Assembly (NCBI GenBank): GCA_902500825.1
Contig: CABVRX010000015.1
Span: 1 to 64,000 of the forward strand
From: an uncultured Nitrospira sp.
Lineage (GTDB): Bacteria > Nitrospirota > Nitrospiria > Nitrospirales > Nitrospiraceae
Length of the DNA stretch: 64,000 nt
Direction of reading: 5' to 3'
The notes beneath the pieces were generated by a model. That model worked only from the letters and a program-made list of their open reading frames with translations, was not told where the DNA came from and searched no databases. A program made the position numbers and the translations under genes. Positions 52,328 through 61,572 of this stretch are shown here, piece after piece; the first letter of the stretch is position 1, and each line of letters starts with the position of its first letter.

Positions 52328-53002
52328 TCAGCCGTCATCCCGAACAACAAAGGATTGCAGGCTAAAGGTACGATCGAGACGAGTCACAGCCGTCTGAGCC
52401 TCCGGTTCGGTCATGAATCGACCAATTTGGACTCGATAACGGCGCCCTTCCGGGAGGTCTACCTGACTGATACGCCCATCGGGAAAATCCCGCTGAACTT
52501 GCGCAAACAGCGATCGAGCATTCTGAAGGTCCGTGAAAGCGCCGACTTGAACCCGCAACACTCCCATCCCTTCGGGACGAGCGTTATAGCTGACAACTCG
52601 AAGTTCGACCTGGTCGGTCCCGTTACCGACCATCCCAAGCGCTTGTGCACCGGCCAACGAAAGGTCCAAAATTCGTCCCCTGGCAAACGGGCCTCGATCA
52701 TTAATCCTGACCGTAACATGGCGACCCGAGGTCAACGAGTAAACCACTGCGACGGCCCCCAGCGGCAGCGTCCGATGAGCAGCCGTCAGTTTGTACATGT
52801 CGTACCGCTCCCCATTAGCCGTCTTGTTCCCATGAAAACCAGGGCCATACCACGAAGCCATCCCCCGCTCTACAAATCCAACAGGATACCCGGGGAAGCG
52901 GTCGATAGGATGAGGAGCTGTGGTGCAGCCATAATGAAGAACGGCGCCCAGTCCGATCACGATGAGGAATAGAAGAAGTTTCGTGAGCGGCATCGGCCGC
53001 AT
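52328..53002 (-). CDS. rlpA: RlpA-like septal lytic transglycosylase with SPOR domain
   Basis: 224 residues from ATG 53002 (ATG 52993 is in frame too). A lipoprotein-type leader with HYGC (Cys about 26) is followed by the RlpA double-psi beta-barrel: GMASWYGPGFHGNKTANGERYDMYKLTAAHRTLPLG and VTVRINDRGPFARGRILDLS, with the catalytic Asp-containing DRGPF. Residues 150-220 are a SPOR domain (VLRVQVGAFTDLQNARSLFAQVQ, YRVQIGRFMTEPEAQTAV) binding denuded glycan at the septum. RlpA cleaves naked glycan strands during cell separation. It starts 3 bases after the ACT gene. Confidence 0.92.
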   Translation of the reverse strand: MRPMPLTKLLLFLIVIGLGAVLHYGCTTAPHPIDRFPGYPVGFVERGMASWYGPGFHGNKTANGERYDMYKLTAAHRTLPLGAVAVVYSLTSGRHVTVRINDRGPFARGRILDLSLAGAQALGMVGNGTDQVELRVVSYNARPEGMGVLRVQVGAFTDLQNARSLFAQVQRDFPDGRISQVDLPEGRRYRVQIGRFMTEPEAQTAVTRLDRTFSLQSFVVRDDG

Positions 53003-53005
53003 CGA

Positions 53006-53416
53006 TCAAAACTCGTCAAGCGACTGATTGCGGAGAATGGTCAAGGCTTTGTCGGTGTTGGAAACGGTCAGAACGACGATCGCCCGCTTCCCTTCCCGTG
53101 AAGGCGTGCAATAGCCACATTTGATGTTGATCCGGTTCTTCATCAAGAAATCCGCCACCTTCCTTAACGCACCGGGTTTATTTTCAAGACTCAGGAGGAG
53201 TGCGGTTTCTTCGCCGAACTTAATCTTCGCCGCCCTAAGGGCCGCACGGGCGCTTTCCAGGTCCGCAACCAGCAGACGCAACTTGCCCGTCCCCATTACT
53301 TCCGGAGCGGAGAACGCCTTGATATTGACCCCGGCTTCACCGAGAACCGCCGTCACTCTGGCAAGGGCACCCGGCTTACTCTGGCTACTGATGACAAGCT
53401 GCGTCGTAGTCGGCAT
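53006..53416 (-). CDS. Tandem ACT domain protein
   Basis: 136 residues from ATG 53416 with AAGGAGTACTGAC before it. Two ACT folds in a row: TQLVISSQSKPGALARVTAVLGEAGVNIKAFSAPE and LLLSLENKPGALRKVADFLMKNRINIKCGYCTPS. Each has the KPGAL ligand loop. ACT pairs bind amino acids and regulate metabolism. No enzyme domain is fused and no target is obvious; amino-acid sensing is inferred from the fold. Confidence 0.9.
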   Translation of the reverse strand: MPTTTQLVISSQSKPGALARVTAVLGEAGVNIKAFSAPEVMGTGKLRLLVADLESARAALRAAKIKFGEETALLLSLENKPGALRKVADFLMKNRINIKCGYCTPSREGKRAIVVLTVSNTDKALTILRNQSLDEF

Positions 53417-53664
53417 GTCAGTACTCCTTAGTGACTCTTCGGCGTCAAAGCTTTTTTCGCCTCGCTGAGCGAGCGGCTCGCAACGGAGACCACGACCCGT
53501 AATGATTCGACATGATGCCAAAAGACGCCGGTCTCACGCAAAGCTTTCGAGCCCGTACCCGTAACGGAAAGAAAACTTTGGCGCCCGATCGAATTCGCAG
53601 GAACCGCCGCTTCCTACACCGGAGACATGATGACGGCTGCTTGCTCTGCATCCTTGGTCTCCTC

Positions 53665-56600
53665 TTATGAGCATCCACTCGTTGCGCCGCATGTCACACA
53701 CTTGAGACAAGTTCCGTTGCGAACCATGGTGAATTGTTTGCATTCTTGGCAGGGGTCGCCTTCGTAGCCCTTGACCTTGGCCTCTTTCGCGCTTTGGACC
53801 TCCGTCAGTGTGAGCGTTTCGCGCATGATTTCCACGTGTCGGGCGACACTGTGCCCGTTTCCGTGGCCATTTCCTTTTCCACCGTTCCGGCGGATGGGAA
53901 GATGTTCCGTAAGAACGGAAGATTTGGCCAGTGCATCCAGGTCCGCTTCTTCATCGAAGCACTCAGGATCCATATTGTCCTTCTTCACGGAATCCATGCG
54001 TAGATCTTCTTCTTTCACCTGCGCGAGGTCATAGCGATCGAGATACGTCACGGCCAATTCACGGAAGATATAATCGATGATCGAAGTGGACATTTTGATT
54101 CGATCGTTCAATTTGACGGGACCGTTCGGCTCAAACCGGGTAAACACAAACGCTTCGACGAATTCTTCCAGCGGCACGCCGTGTTGAAGGCCAAGAGAGA
54201 TGGCGATCGCAAAACAATTCATGAGGCTTCTGAACGCCGCCCCCTCTTTGTGCATGTCCAAAAATATTTCCCCGACCGTCCCATCTTCATACTCACCGGT
54301 GCGTAGGTAGAGCTTATGTCCTCCGACAATTGCCTTTTGAGTGTATCCGCTTCGTCGACTCGGTAGCGGGCGTCGCTTGGCGAGGTACCGAACGAGCACC
54401 CGTTCGGTGATTTTTTCCGCCAGCTCCATCACACCGGTGGCCGCCTCGACAGACTTTCCACTGTCCGTCGAAGCACTCAACGGCTGACTCAGCTTGGACC
54501 CGTCACGATACAGCGCAACCGCTTTGACCATACTCTTCCAGGCAAGCAAATAGGCGGCCTTGACGTCTTCGAGCGTGGCATCAGCCGGCATGTTGATGGT
54601 CTTGCTGATCGCCCCGCTGATGAACGGCTGCGCCGCGGCCATCATGCGGATATGCGCATCGACGGCAATGGAGCGTTGTCCGATTCGACCGCACCGATTG
54701 GCACAGTCGAATACCGCGAGGTGTTCGGCCTTCAAATACGGCGCGCCTTCCACTGTCATCGTCCCGCAGCAGAAATCGTTTGCGGCGGCGATCTCTTCTT
54801 GCGTAAAACCGAGCGCCTTCAGCATGTTGAAGTTCGTTTCATTCAGTTGGGGCTCGGTCAAGCCAAGTTTTTCGATGCAGAACGCGTCTCCCAGCGTAAA
54901 CTTGTTGAAGGCAAACTGAATTTCGAACGCTTGCCCCAAACCGCTCTCCAAACAACCCAGGGCTGCGTCGTCGAATCCCTTTTGGCGTAGGGTATCGTGA
55001 TTGATGAACGGTGCGCCCTTGAGCGTCTGAGCGCCGACACAGTACCGGACGATTTCCTGCGCTTGCTGGTCCGTATAGCCGAGGTTGGCCAGCGCAATCG
55101 GCAAGCTTTGATTGATGATCTTGAAGTACCCTCCACCGGCCAGCTTCTTAAACTTCACCAAAGCAAAGTCCGGCTCAATCCCCGTGGTATCACAGTCCAT
55201 AACCAGCCCTATTGTGCCGGTCGGAGCGATGACGGTCACTTGTGCATTGCGGTACCCATACGCCGTCCCTAATTCAAGCGCATGATCCCACGCTCGTCTG
55301 GCCGCGAGGAGCATGTCGGGAGGACAATGCTCGGGGCGGATTCCCGCCGGAGCGATCGTCAGGCCTTCATATTCCCCGTGAGGCATCTGATACGCTGCCC
55401 GACGGTGATTCCGGATGACCCGCAGCATGTGTTCTCGATTTTTTACGTACCCAGGAAAGGGCGACAATTCGGCTGCCATTTCAGCCGATGTCCCGTAGGA
55501 TTCCCCGGTCATGATAGCCGTGATGGCGCCGCTAATCGCGAGGGCCTTGGGCGAATCATAAGGAATCCCTTGTCGCATGAGCACGGTCCCCAAGTTCGCA
55601 TACCCCAACCCAAGCGTCCGGAACTGATAGCTCTTTTCAGCGATGGCGCGGCTCGGGAAGGACGCCATCAACACGCTGATCTCCAATGCGATCGTCCACA
55701 ACCGAACGGCATGGCGGAAGTGTTCCAGTTCGAACCGCCCGTCGGCGGTGTAAAACTTTGTGAGATTAAGGGAAGCGAGATTACAGGCCGTATCATCCAA
55801 AAACATGTATTCGGAACAGGGGTTTGATGCGTTGATGCGGCCGTCTTCCGGACACGTATGCCACTCATTGATGATAGTATCGTACTGAGTCCCCGGATCG
55901 GCGCAAATCCAAGCCGCCCACGCGATCCGATCCCACAGCTCACGCGCCTTGATGGTCTTACAGACCTTGCCGTTCGTTCGGCGTTTGAGATGCCAATCGC
56001 CGTCTGTTTCGAGCGCGGCAAAAAACTCATTGGGAATCCTGACGCTGTTGTTCGAATTTTGGCCGGAGACGGTCTGATAGGCCTTCCCGTCCCAATTCGT
56101 GTCATACTCGTGAAACACAAAGTGTGTGAAACCTTGCTGCGCATAGGAAAACATGCGTTGAACATACGCCTCCGGCACCATATCCCGACGGGCCGATGTC
56201 AGGGCCTCGCGCAAGACCGGATTGGTCTTCTGATCGAGATCCAGCCTGAGAGCGCCCTCGCCATCGACCGTATGACACGCTTTCAGCACGGCGTTGAGGC
56301 GCTGCGCACAAATCTTTGAGCCCGTCACCATCGCCGCGACTTTTTGTTCTTCGATGACTTTCCAATCGATGAATTCTTCGATATCCGGATGATCGAGGTC
56401 CAAACAAACCATCTTGGCGGCACGGCGCGTCGTCCCTCCGGACTTGATCGCTCCGGCGGCTCGATCCCCGATCCTCAGGAAGGACATAAGGCCTGAAGAC
56501 CTTCCGCCGCCGGAGAGCCCTTCGCCATCCCCGCGCAGTTTCGAAAAATTAGTCCCGGTCCCGGACCCATACTTGAACAACCGCGCCTCTCGGACCCACA

Positions 56601-57201
56601 GATCCATGATCCCGTTTTCATTCACCAGATCATCCTCGATTGATTGAATGAAACAGGCATGGGGCTGAGGATGTTCGAAAGCATTGGCGGCTTTGACAAC
56701 TTCTCGAGTCTGAGGATCGACGTAATAATGCCCTTGTGCCGGTCCCGATAACCCATAAGCATAATGAAGGCCTGTATTGAACCATTGGGGAGAATTGGGT
56801 GCGGCCATTTGATGGGCCAGCATGTAGCACATTTCATCGTGAAACGACTCGGCATCTTCCGGCGTCTTAAAATAGCCATAGGACTTGCCCCAGTGGGTCC
56901 AACACCCGGCCATGCGCTCGAAAACTTGACGGGCATCTCGCTCGCCACCGAACACTTGCTTGCCATCCGGACCAATGACCGACTGCCCACTCTGATCGCG
57001 CTGTGGAACTCCGGCCTTCCGAAAGTATTTCTGGGCCAATATGTCGACGGCAAGCTGAGACCATGCCTCAGGAACATCGATATTTTCGAGCTTGAATACG
57101 GTGGACCCGTCTGGATTCCGAATCTCCGACGAACGCTTCACAAACGTGACCCCCTCGTAGGGATTCTGCCCGCGACGGGTAAATCTTCGATCAATTTTCA
57201 C
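53665..57201 (-). CDS. nrdJ: Adenosylcobalamin-dependent (class II) ribonucleotide reductase
   Basis: 1178 residues from GTG 57201, with TTAGGAGGTCTACC before it. Makes deoxyribonucleotides with a radical generated from coenzyme B12, needing no oxygen. Visible: [73 protein letters not shown] (catalytic Cys-Glu region), [21 protein letters not shown]. The C-terminus has a Zn-ribbon-like cysteine cluster, [28 protein letters not shown], that relays reducing power. The large type II form. No cobalamin riboswitch is visible upstream; NrdR-like sites overlap the promoter. Confidence 0.97.
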   Translation of the reverse strand: MKIDRRFTRRGQNPYEGVTFVKRSSEIRNPDGSTVFKLENIDVPEAWSQLAVDILAQKYFRKAGVPQRDQSGQSVIGPDGKQVFGGERDARQVFERMAGCWTHWGKSYGYFKTPEDAESFHDEMCYMLAHQMAAPNSPQWFNTGLHYAYGLSGPAQGHYYVDPQTREVVKAANAFEHPQPHACFIQSIEDDLVNENGIMDLWVREARLFKYGSGTGTNFSKLRGDGEGLSGGGRSSGLMSFLRIGDRAAGAIKSGGTTRRAAKMVCLDLDHPDIEEFIDWKVIEEQKVAAMVTGSKICAQRLNAVLKACHTVDGEGALRLDLDQKTNPVLREALTSARRDMVPEAYVQRMFSYAQQGFTHFVFHEYDTNWDGKAYQTVSGQNSNNSVRIPNEFFAALETDGDWHLKRRTNGKVCKTIKARELWDRIAWAAWICADPGTQYDTIINEWHTCPEDGRINASNPCSEYMFLDDTACNLASLNLTKFYTADGRFELEHFRHAVRLWTIALEISVLMASFPSRAIAEKSYQFRTLGLGYANLGTVLMRQGIPYDSPKALAISGAITAIMTGESYGTSAEMAAELSPFPGYVKNREHMLRVIRNHRRAAYQMPHGEYEGLTIAPAGIRPEHCPPDMLLAARRAWDHALELGTAYGYRNAQVTVIAPTGTIGLVMDCDTTGIEPDFALVKFKKLAGGGYFKIINQSLPIALANLGYTDQQAQEIVRYCVGAQTLKGAPFINHDTLRQKGFDDAALGCLESGLGQAFEIQFAFNKFTLGDAFCIEKLGLTEPQLNETNFNMLKALGFTQEEIAAANDFCCGTMTVEGAPYLKAEHLAVFDCANRCGRIGQRSIAVDAHIRMMAAAQPFISGAISKTINMPADATLEDVKAAYLLAWKSMVKAVALYRDGSKLSQPLSASTDSGKSVEAATGVMELAEKITERVLVRYLAKRRPLPSRRSGYTQKAIVGGHKLYLRTGEYEDGTVGEIFLDMHKEGAAFRSLMNCFAIAISLGLQHGVPLEEFVEAFVFTRFEPNGPVKLNDRIKMSTSIIDYIFRELAVTYLDRYDLAQVKEEDLRMDSVKKDNMDPECFDEEADLDALAKSSVLTEHLPIRRNGGKGNGHGNGHSVARHVEIMRETLTLTEVQSAKEAKVKGYEGDPCQECKQFTMVRNGTCLKCVTCGATSGCS

Positions 57202-57264
57202 GGTAGACCTCCTAAGAGAGGAAAAGGAACTGTGGCCATGTAGAACTGTTTAACTTCAATGCAC

Positions 57265-57311
57265 AGCTACATATAGCTATCACGATTTTTTGTCAACACC
57301 AAGTATTGTGG
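57265..57311 (-). promoter_or_regulatory. nrdJ promoter with two NrdR-box-like sites
   Basis: Minus-strand TTGACA (57296-57291), 17 bases, TATGTA (57273-57268). A 16-base site at 57296-57311 (ACACCAAGTATTGTGG on the plus strand) agrees with about 12 of 16 positions of the NrdR box. A second palindrome AGCTA-CATA-TAGCT (57265-57278) is weaker, but centred 32 bases away, which is three helical turns as in NrdR tandem operators. The sites cover the -35 and -10 regions. Confidence 0.55.
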
Positions 57312-57391
57312 CTCTTTGGGAAATAAGAGGAAAGGCTGTGAATAGTCGCAACGTGAATCTCATAGCCTATTTTGATCGCTTATGAACGAGG

Positions 57392-57400
57392 TTATCCACA
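57392..57400 (+). promoter_or_regulatory. Perfect DnaA box upstream of nrdJ
   Basis: TTATCCACA matches the DnaA box consensus exactly, about 100 bases upstream of the nrdJ promoter. A lone box could couple nrdJ expression to replication, as known for E. coli nrdAB, or be chance. Confidence 0.45.
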
Positions 57401-57453
57401 GAAATAAGCAGTGGAATCGGGCCCGTCCAAATTACCCTGGCCTTTTTTTCTTT

Positions 57454-57825
57454 TTAGAAGGCCATTCGCCCGATTTTCAGCGTCGCTTCCTCGACACCTT
57501 GAAGGGGAATGAACCGACCGCCGAGACCGAGAACGATGACTTTCGTATCCGCCACCTGTGTTTCATACCGGCTCGCAATCCCCCAGTTCTGTCGCATCGT
57601 ATTCGGCCTCACAATGGATTCGAGAAGCTTCCGACTTTGCGACTGAAACACCTGCCGAATAAATTGTTGCTCTCGAGTCTGTGTACCCCGGTCCATTCGG
57701 TCTATTGCTTTGCTCAACTCCTGTTCAACGAAGCGTAAATAATCGTCCATGGTCGGATTCGATAAGACCAGACCGATCGCTCCCCCAAGCACAACCACCA
57801 CCACACTCAAACGAAGAAGGCTCAT
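57454..57825 (-). CDS. DUF4359-like small exported protein
   Basis: 123 residues. An N-terminal hydrophobic anchor (LLRLSVVVVVLGGAIGLVLS) then NPTMDDYLRFVEQELSKAIDRM, the typical DUF4359 opening, and a beta-rich end (VADTKVIVLGLGGRFIPLQ) including the family pattern in which the domain ends with a glycine-rich strand. Likely periplasmic or anchored; function unknown. Confidence 0.78.
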   Translation of the reverse strand: MSLLRLSVVVVVLGGAIGLVLSNPTMDDYLRFVEQELSKAIDRMDRGTQTREQQFIRQVFQSQSRKLLESIVRPNTMRQNWGIASRYETQVADTKVIVLGLGGRFIPLQGVEEATLKIGRMAF

Positions 57826-57956
57826 ATCGTTCCCGCAGCAACCTTTCTTCTAAGCCGACACGATGCCGACTGGCTTCATCTCATTTGACAAAGGAAGAGC
57901 GCCCCAATTAGCTTAGCCGAACTCCGTTTACATTCTTCTTGAGTCGGGAGGAACCT

Positions 57957-58250
57957 ATGTTCGTCTGGAGCAAAAAACTCGTCGCGGCCCTGCTAAGCGC
58001 ATTCGTTCTGCTGTTAGGAATCTTCCTCTTCCAAGGCCCTTCGGAGAGCACGAGCGTCCTCAAGATTCACACGACCCAGTGGATCATATTGAACTATGCC
58101 TGTCTATTGGTCTGGCTTTTTGTCTGGATGATCGACCAAGCGCGGGTGCGCGGCAAAAATGTCTGGTTATGGTTGGTGCCGTTTGTGCTGGCCCCGCTGC
58201 CTACATTGATGCTCTTCGTGCTTTTCCTTCAACGGCGATTATCTTCTTAG
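57957..58250 (+). CDS. Small membrane protein with three spans
   Basis: 97 residues from ATG 57957, which has GGGAGGAACCT before it. Three hydrophobic stretches: AALLSAFVLLLGIFLFQG, IILNYACLLVWLFVWMI and LWLVPFVLAPLPTLMLFVLFL. The rest is short loops with charged residues. It resembles generic small membrane proteins rather than a named family. Its stop abuts the stop of the convergent AmpG-like gene with no gap. Confidence 0.7.
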   Translation: MFVWSKKLVAALLSAFVLLLGIFLFQGPSESTSVLKIHTTQWIILNYACLLVWLFVWMIDQARVRGKNVWLWLVPFVLAPLPTLMLFVLFLQRRLSS

Positions 58251-59537
58251 TCACTTGAAAATCGGCGAAGCCGCTGGTTCCATGGCAGAAGAATTCGCGA
58301 CAGCCTTCTGTTCTGTTTCAATAGAACGCCGGACCCGCCACACGGCCCAAAGACCCGGCAACGCCACCACCACGGTCAAGACAAAAAATTGTGTCCATCC
58401 GACCAGAGTCACAACGTCCGCCGACGGGCGACCGGCAAAGACCCTTCCCAACGCCTCTAACGACGACAGCAGCGCGAACTGAGTCGCCGTATACCGGGGA
58501 TCGCAGAGCGACATCACCAACGCGACGAACGCAGCAGTACCCATTCCTCCTGTCACATTTTCAATCACGACTGCCGCCGTCAGTACGCTCGTATTTTTTC
58601 CCACTACGGCCAATGCGACAAATCCCAGGTTTGAGACCGCTTGAAAGGCACCGAAGATCAAGAGGGAGCGCACCAGTCCTGACCTGGTCATCAAAAGTCC
58701 CCCAATAAAGGCGCCGAGCAATGTTGCAAAAACCCCTAGTCCCTTCACCGCGCCGACATCCGTAGCGGAAAAGCCGAGTCCTCCGATCAGGAAAGCCGTC
58801 TGGAGCGCAGAGGCAAAGGCATCTCCCAGTTTATAGAGGATGATCACGGCCAACAAGCCAAAGGCGTGAGGTCGTCCAAAGAACTCCACGAGCGGTGCGC
58901 CGACTGCCTCCCTCATATTTTTTGGAGCCTCGGCGGCGAATGTGGGGTCTGGGCTGATCAGGACAATACATACCCCGGCCAGCATGACGGCTGCCATCGC
59001 CAGATACGTCATCTGCCATCCCACATAATCGGCAAGGACCAACGCGCCGGCTCCGGAGGCTAAAAGAGCGATTCGATACCCGTTCACCCACACGGCGGCG
59101 CCCAATCCGCGCTCATGAGAATGGAGCGTTTCTGTTCGATAGGCATCAAACACAATGTCCAACGAAGCGGCAAGAAACGCGACGAGCACGGCATAGGCCG
59201 CCATCCATCCAGGATGAATCCGTGGATTGGTCGCGGCCATAAGCACCAAGCCGATCGCAACACAGAGTTGCGTCATGACCATCCAGCCGCGCCGCCGGCC
59301 GAGCCAGGGAGGAATCACACGATCCATCACGGGAGCCCATAGAAACTTGAGCGTATAGGGAAGGCCGACCATCGTGAAAATGCCGATGGTCTTGAGGTCG
59401 ACTCCTTCCACCGTAAGCCAGGCCTGTAAGGTCCCTGATGTGAGCGCCAGTGGAAGGCCGGACGCAAAACCCAACGGCAGCATCACGAGGATGCGCCGAT
59501 TCATAAGACCTGCGAGATCAAACGCGCCTTGTTTCAC
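58251..59537 (-). CDS. ampG: AmpG-like MFS transporter
   Basis: 428 residues, about 12 membrane segments. The opening RRILVMLPLGFASGLPLALTSGTLQAWLTVEGVDLKTIGIFTMVGLPYTLKFLWAPVMDRVIPP is characteristic of AmpG, the permease that brings anhydro-muropeptides released from the wall back into the cytoplasm. GRRRGWMVMTQ and ASLDIVFDAYRTETL also match. In other bacteria AmpG feeds cell-wall recycling and beta-lactamase induction. The AmpG family also includes transporters of other solutes, so the exact substrate is inferred. Confidence 0.85.
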   Translation of the reverse strand: MKQGAFDLAGLMNRRILVMLPLGFASGLPLALTSGTLQAWLTVEGVDLKTIGIFTMVGLPYTLKFLWAPVMDRVIPPWLGRRRGWMVMTQLCVAIGLVLMAATNPRIHPGWMAAYAVLVAFLAASLDIVFDAYRTETLHSHERGLGAAVWVNGYRIALLASGAGALVLADYVGWQMTYLAMAAVMLAGVCIVLISPDPTFAAEAPKNMREAVGAPLVEFFGRPHAFGLLAVIILYKLGDAFASALQTAFLIGGLGFSATDVGAVKGLGVFATLLGAFIGGLLMTRSGLVRSLLIFGAFQAVSNLGFVALAVVGKNTSVLTAAVVIENVTGGMGTAAFVALVMSLCDPRYTATQFALLSSLEALGRVFAGRPSADVVTLVGWTQFFVLTVVVALPGLWAVWRVRRSIETEQKAVANSSAMEPAASPIFK

Positions 59538-59691
59538 AGGAACTTACTCGCGCGAGGGTGGTCCGAATAGGTAGACCAGCACACAACGTCGGAACATTCT
59601 TAATTGCAACGCAGAATACCACTCCCTCCCGGCTCTGACTCAGCAGAATCACGAAATATGCGGGTTGGACTGTGCGGATCGGCTCATCAAC

Positions 59692-60105
59692 TTAACAGGG
59701 TTGTCCGTTGAACACACAGGGTTTGTAGCGCGAGATATCGAAGTCGGTATTTTCCTGGTAGACCTTTTCGTTGCCGTTGACCCCGTCCTGCTCCGGATCG
59801 TTCCACATGATGTGGTTCCACCAATAGAACAGCGGTTGGGCCTCGGTCTGATAGATAGGATTACCATAGGTACTGCGTGAATACTCATGAACCAGCCGAG
59901 CCGTGACATAGTCGATCTGACCGTTGCCCTTGAGTGAATAGAGCATGATAAAGAGACGGGCCTCATGGTCATAGAGTTCATCGACGCGTGTGTTGAGTTC
60001 GGGCTCCATGGGAAGCGAATCCATGCTCCATCCCGGCACAGAAGGGCTCCAGAACAACCCTGTAAAAACGAAAAAGATGAGAGCACGCAGATACACGATC
60101 TTCAC
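59692..60105 (-). CDS. Secreted protein of unknown function
   Basis: 137 residues from ATG 60105. Signal peptide (IVYLRALIFFVFTGLFWSPSVPGW), then a soluble acidic region ending in CVFNGQPC with two cysteines close together. ELNTRVDELYDHEARLFIMLYSLKGNGQIDYVTARLVHEYSRSTYGNPIYQTEAQPLFYWWNHIMWNDPEQDGVNGNEKVYQENT has no family that I recognise. An aromatic-rich WWNHIMWNDPEQDG motif is distinctive, with an acidic Asp-rich loop that could bind Ca2+. Confidence 0.65.
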   Translation of the reverse strand: MKIVYLRALIFFVFTGLFWSPSVPGWSMDSLPMEPELNTRVDELYDHEARLFIMLYSLKGNGQIDYVTARLVHEYSRSTYGNPIYQTEAQPLFYWWNHIMWNDPEQDGVNGNEKVYQENTDFDISRYKPCVFNGQPC

Positions 60106-60196
60106 GCTCTCCTCCGATGACTCGGATGTGATCCAATCATGCGCTTTTCCGGAAGTTAGCAGACAATCCCCGGAACCCTCGTCGCAACAGACAACC

Positions 60197-60226
60197 TTGC
60201 CGGAACACGCATGATCTCCCTATAAT
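60197..60226 (+). promoter_or_regulatory. Promoter just upstream of mtaB
   Basis: TTGCCG (60197-60202), 18 bases, and a perfect TATAAT (60221-60226). The predicted start near 60233 leaves only about five bases before ATG 60238, and no ribosome site is visible. Confidence 0.55.
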
Positions 60227-60237
60227 ACCCTCCGTCC

Positions 60238-61572
60238 ATGAATACCCGTGCATCACTTCATACGCTCGGCTGCCGCCTGAATCAAGCCGAAACCTCGATT
60301 CTCGGCGAAGGCCTTCGACGGAAAGGGTTTGAACTCGTCGAGTTCGGCCAACCGACAGATCTGCTTGTGCTCAATACCTGTGCGGTTACGGAAGACGCCG
60401 AACGGACATCGCGATATCTGATCCGGAAGACCCTGAAACACTCTCCCCATGCCTTTGTCGCTGTGACAGGGTGCTATGCCCAGACGGGACTGGAATCCTT
60501 GAAGCAGCAAAACGGAATCGACTTGATCGTGGGGCACCAATTCAAGCTCGATCTGCCGGCCTACCTTCCTCCAGCCCAGGAGCTGCGGAAGCGATCCGCC
60601 GTGGAAGTTCACCATACGAGAACAATGTCGCGCGGAGACTTCGATCTGCCGCACTTTGCGGAGCCGGACTCCACCCGCGCCTTACTCAAGATACAGGACG
60701 GCTGCAGCGCGATGTGCAGCTTCTGCATTATTCCGTTCGCACGAGGGCATGAGCGAAGTCGGACATTTGAGGACATCCAGCGTGAAGTCGAAAGTTTGGT
60801 CGCCTGCGGATACCGGGAGGTCGTGCTAACCGGCGTGAACATCGGACAGTACGCCTACCAAGGACGGGACTTTTGTTCGTTGCTTCGTTGGCTCGATCAA
60901 GCGGCGGACTTCGAACGCGTCCGGATCTCTTCAATTGAACCCACAACCGTCAACGAGGAATTGCTTGAACTCCTTGCTTCATCGAAGAAAATCTGTCCCT
61001 ATCTCCATATCCCTTTGCAAAGCGGAGACGATCAGATTTTGCAGGCTATGAACCGCCGCCATACTCTCAAGAGCTATGTCACACTGATCGAAAAGGCTTG
61101 TGTCACCATCCCCGGGCTCGGCCTTGGAACTGATCTCCTAGTAGGATTCCCTGGAGAAACAGAGAGCGCTTTTCAGAATACGCTGGCCGTCGCCGCTGAT
61201 CTTCCATTCTCCTACCTCCACGTATTTCCATACTCCCCTCGTCCGGGGACGGCTGCAATGCGCCTGAACCAGCGGATCTCGTCGGCATCGATGAAGAAAC
61301 GAGCAGATCTCCTCCTGGCTGTCGACCGAGCCAAGCGACTCGCCTTTCACAACAAACAAATCGGCAAAACGGTCTCGGTCCTTTTTGAAGCCGGGACTCG
61401 GGATTCCTGTCGCTTCGGTACGGCTCCGAACTTCACACGAGTGGGAATCACAGACTCCGGAGATTTCCAGAATCAAATCCTGCCGGTCACGATCACGGCC
61501 GCAACTGACCGATGTACTTTTGGCAATATCGCTTCTGCTCAAACAGCGCGGCCTTCCATGGTATCGCTATGA
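60238..61572 (+). CDS. mtaB: tRNA t6A37 methylthiotransferase
   Basis: 444 residues. Radical-SAM methylthiotransferase that converts t6A to ms2t6A at position 37 of tRNA. The UPF0004 domain begins RASLHTLGCRLNQAETSILGEGLRRKGFEL with one cluster cysteine and continues LNTCAVTEDAERTSRYLIRKT and VAVTGCYAQT. The radical-SAM CxxxCxxC is DGCSAMCSFCIIPFARGHERSR. TIM-barrel parts such as VLTGVNIGQYAYQGRDF and LQSGDDQILQAMNRR follow, and a short TRAM-like end closes it. It differs from MiaB in the CRLNQ motif. Overlaps miaB by 4 bases. Confidence 0.95.
   Translation: MNTRASLHTLGCRLNQAETSILGEGLRRKGFELVEFGQPTDLLVLNTCAVTEDAERTSRYLIRKTLKHSPHAFVAVTGCYAQTGLESLKQQNGIDLIVGHQFKLDLPAYLPPAQELRKRSAVEVHHTRTMSRGDFDLPHFAEPDSTRALLKIQDGCSAMCSFCIIPFARGHERSRTFEDIQREVESLVACGYREVVLTGVNIGQYAYQGRDFCSLLRWLDQAADFERVRISSIEPTTVNEELLELLASSKKICPYLHIPLQSGDDQILQAMNRRHTLKSYVTLIEKACVTIPGLGLGTDLLVGFPGETESAFQNTLAVAADLPFSYLHVFPYSPRPGTAAMRLNQRISSASMKKRADLLLAVDRAKRLAFHNKQIGKTVSVLFEAGTRDSCRFGTAPNFTRVGITDSGDFQNQILPVTITAATDRCTFGNIASAQTARPSMVSL

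Noticed and set aside
57392-57400. Replication origin because of a perfect DnaA box
   Set aside because: Only one box is present, without clusters of further boxes, an AT-rich unwinding element or dnaA/dnaN neighbours.
57202-57453. Possible cobalamin riboswitch upstream of the B12-dependent reductase gene
   Set aside because: No B12-box-like sequence or multi-helix structure is visible; the leader is short, and protein operators explain the dyads better.
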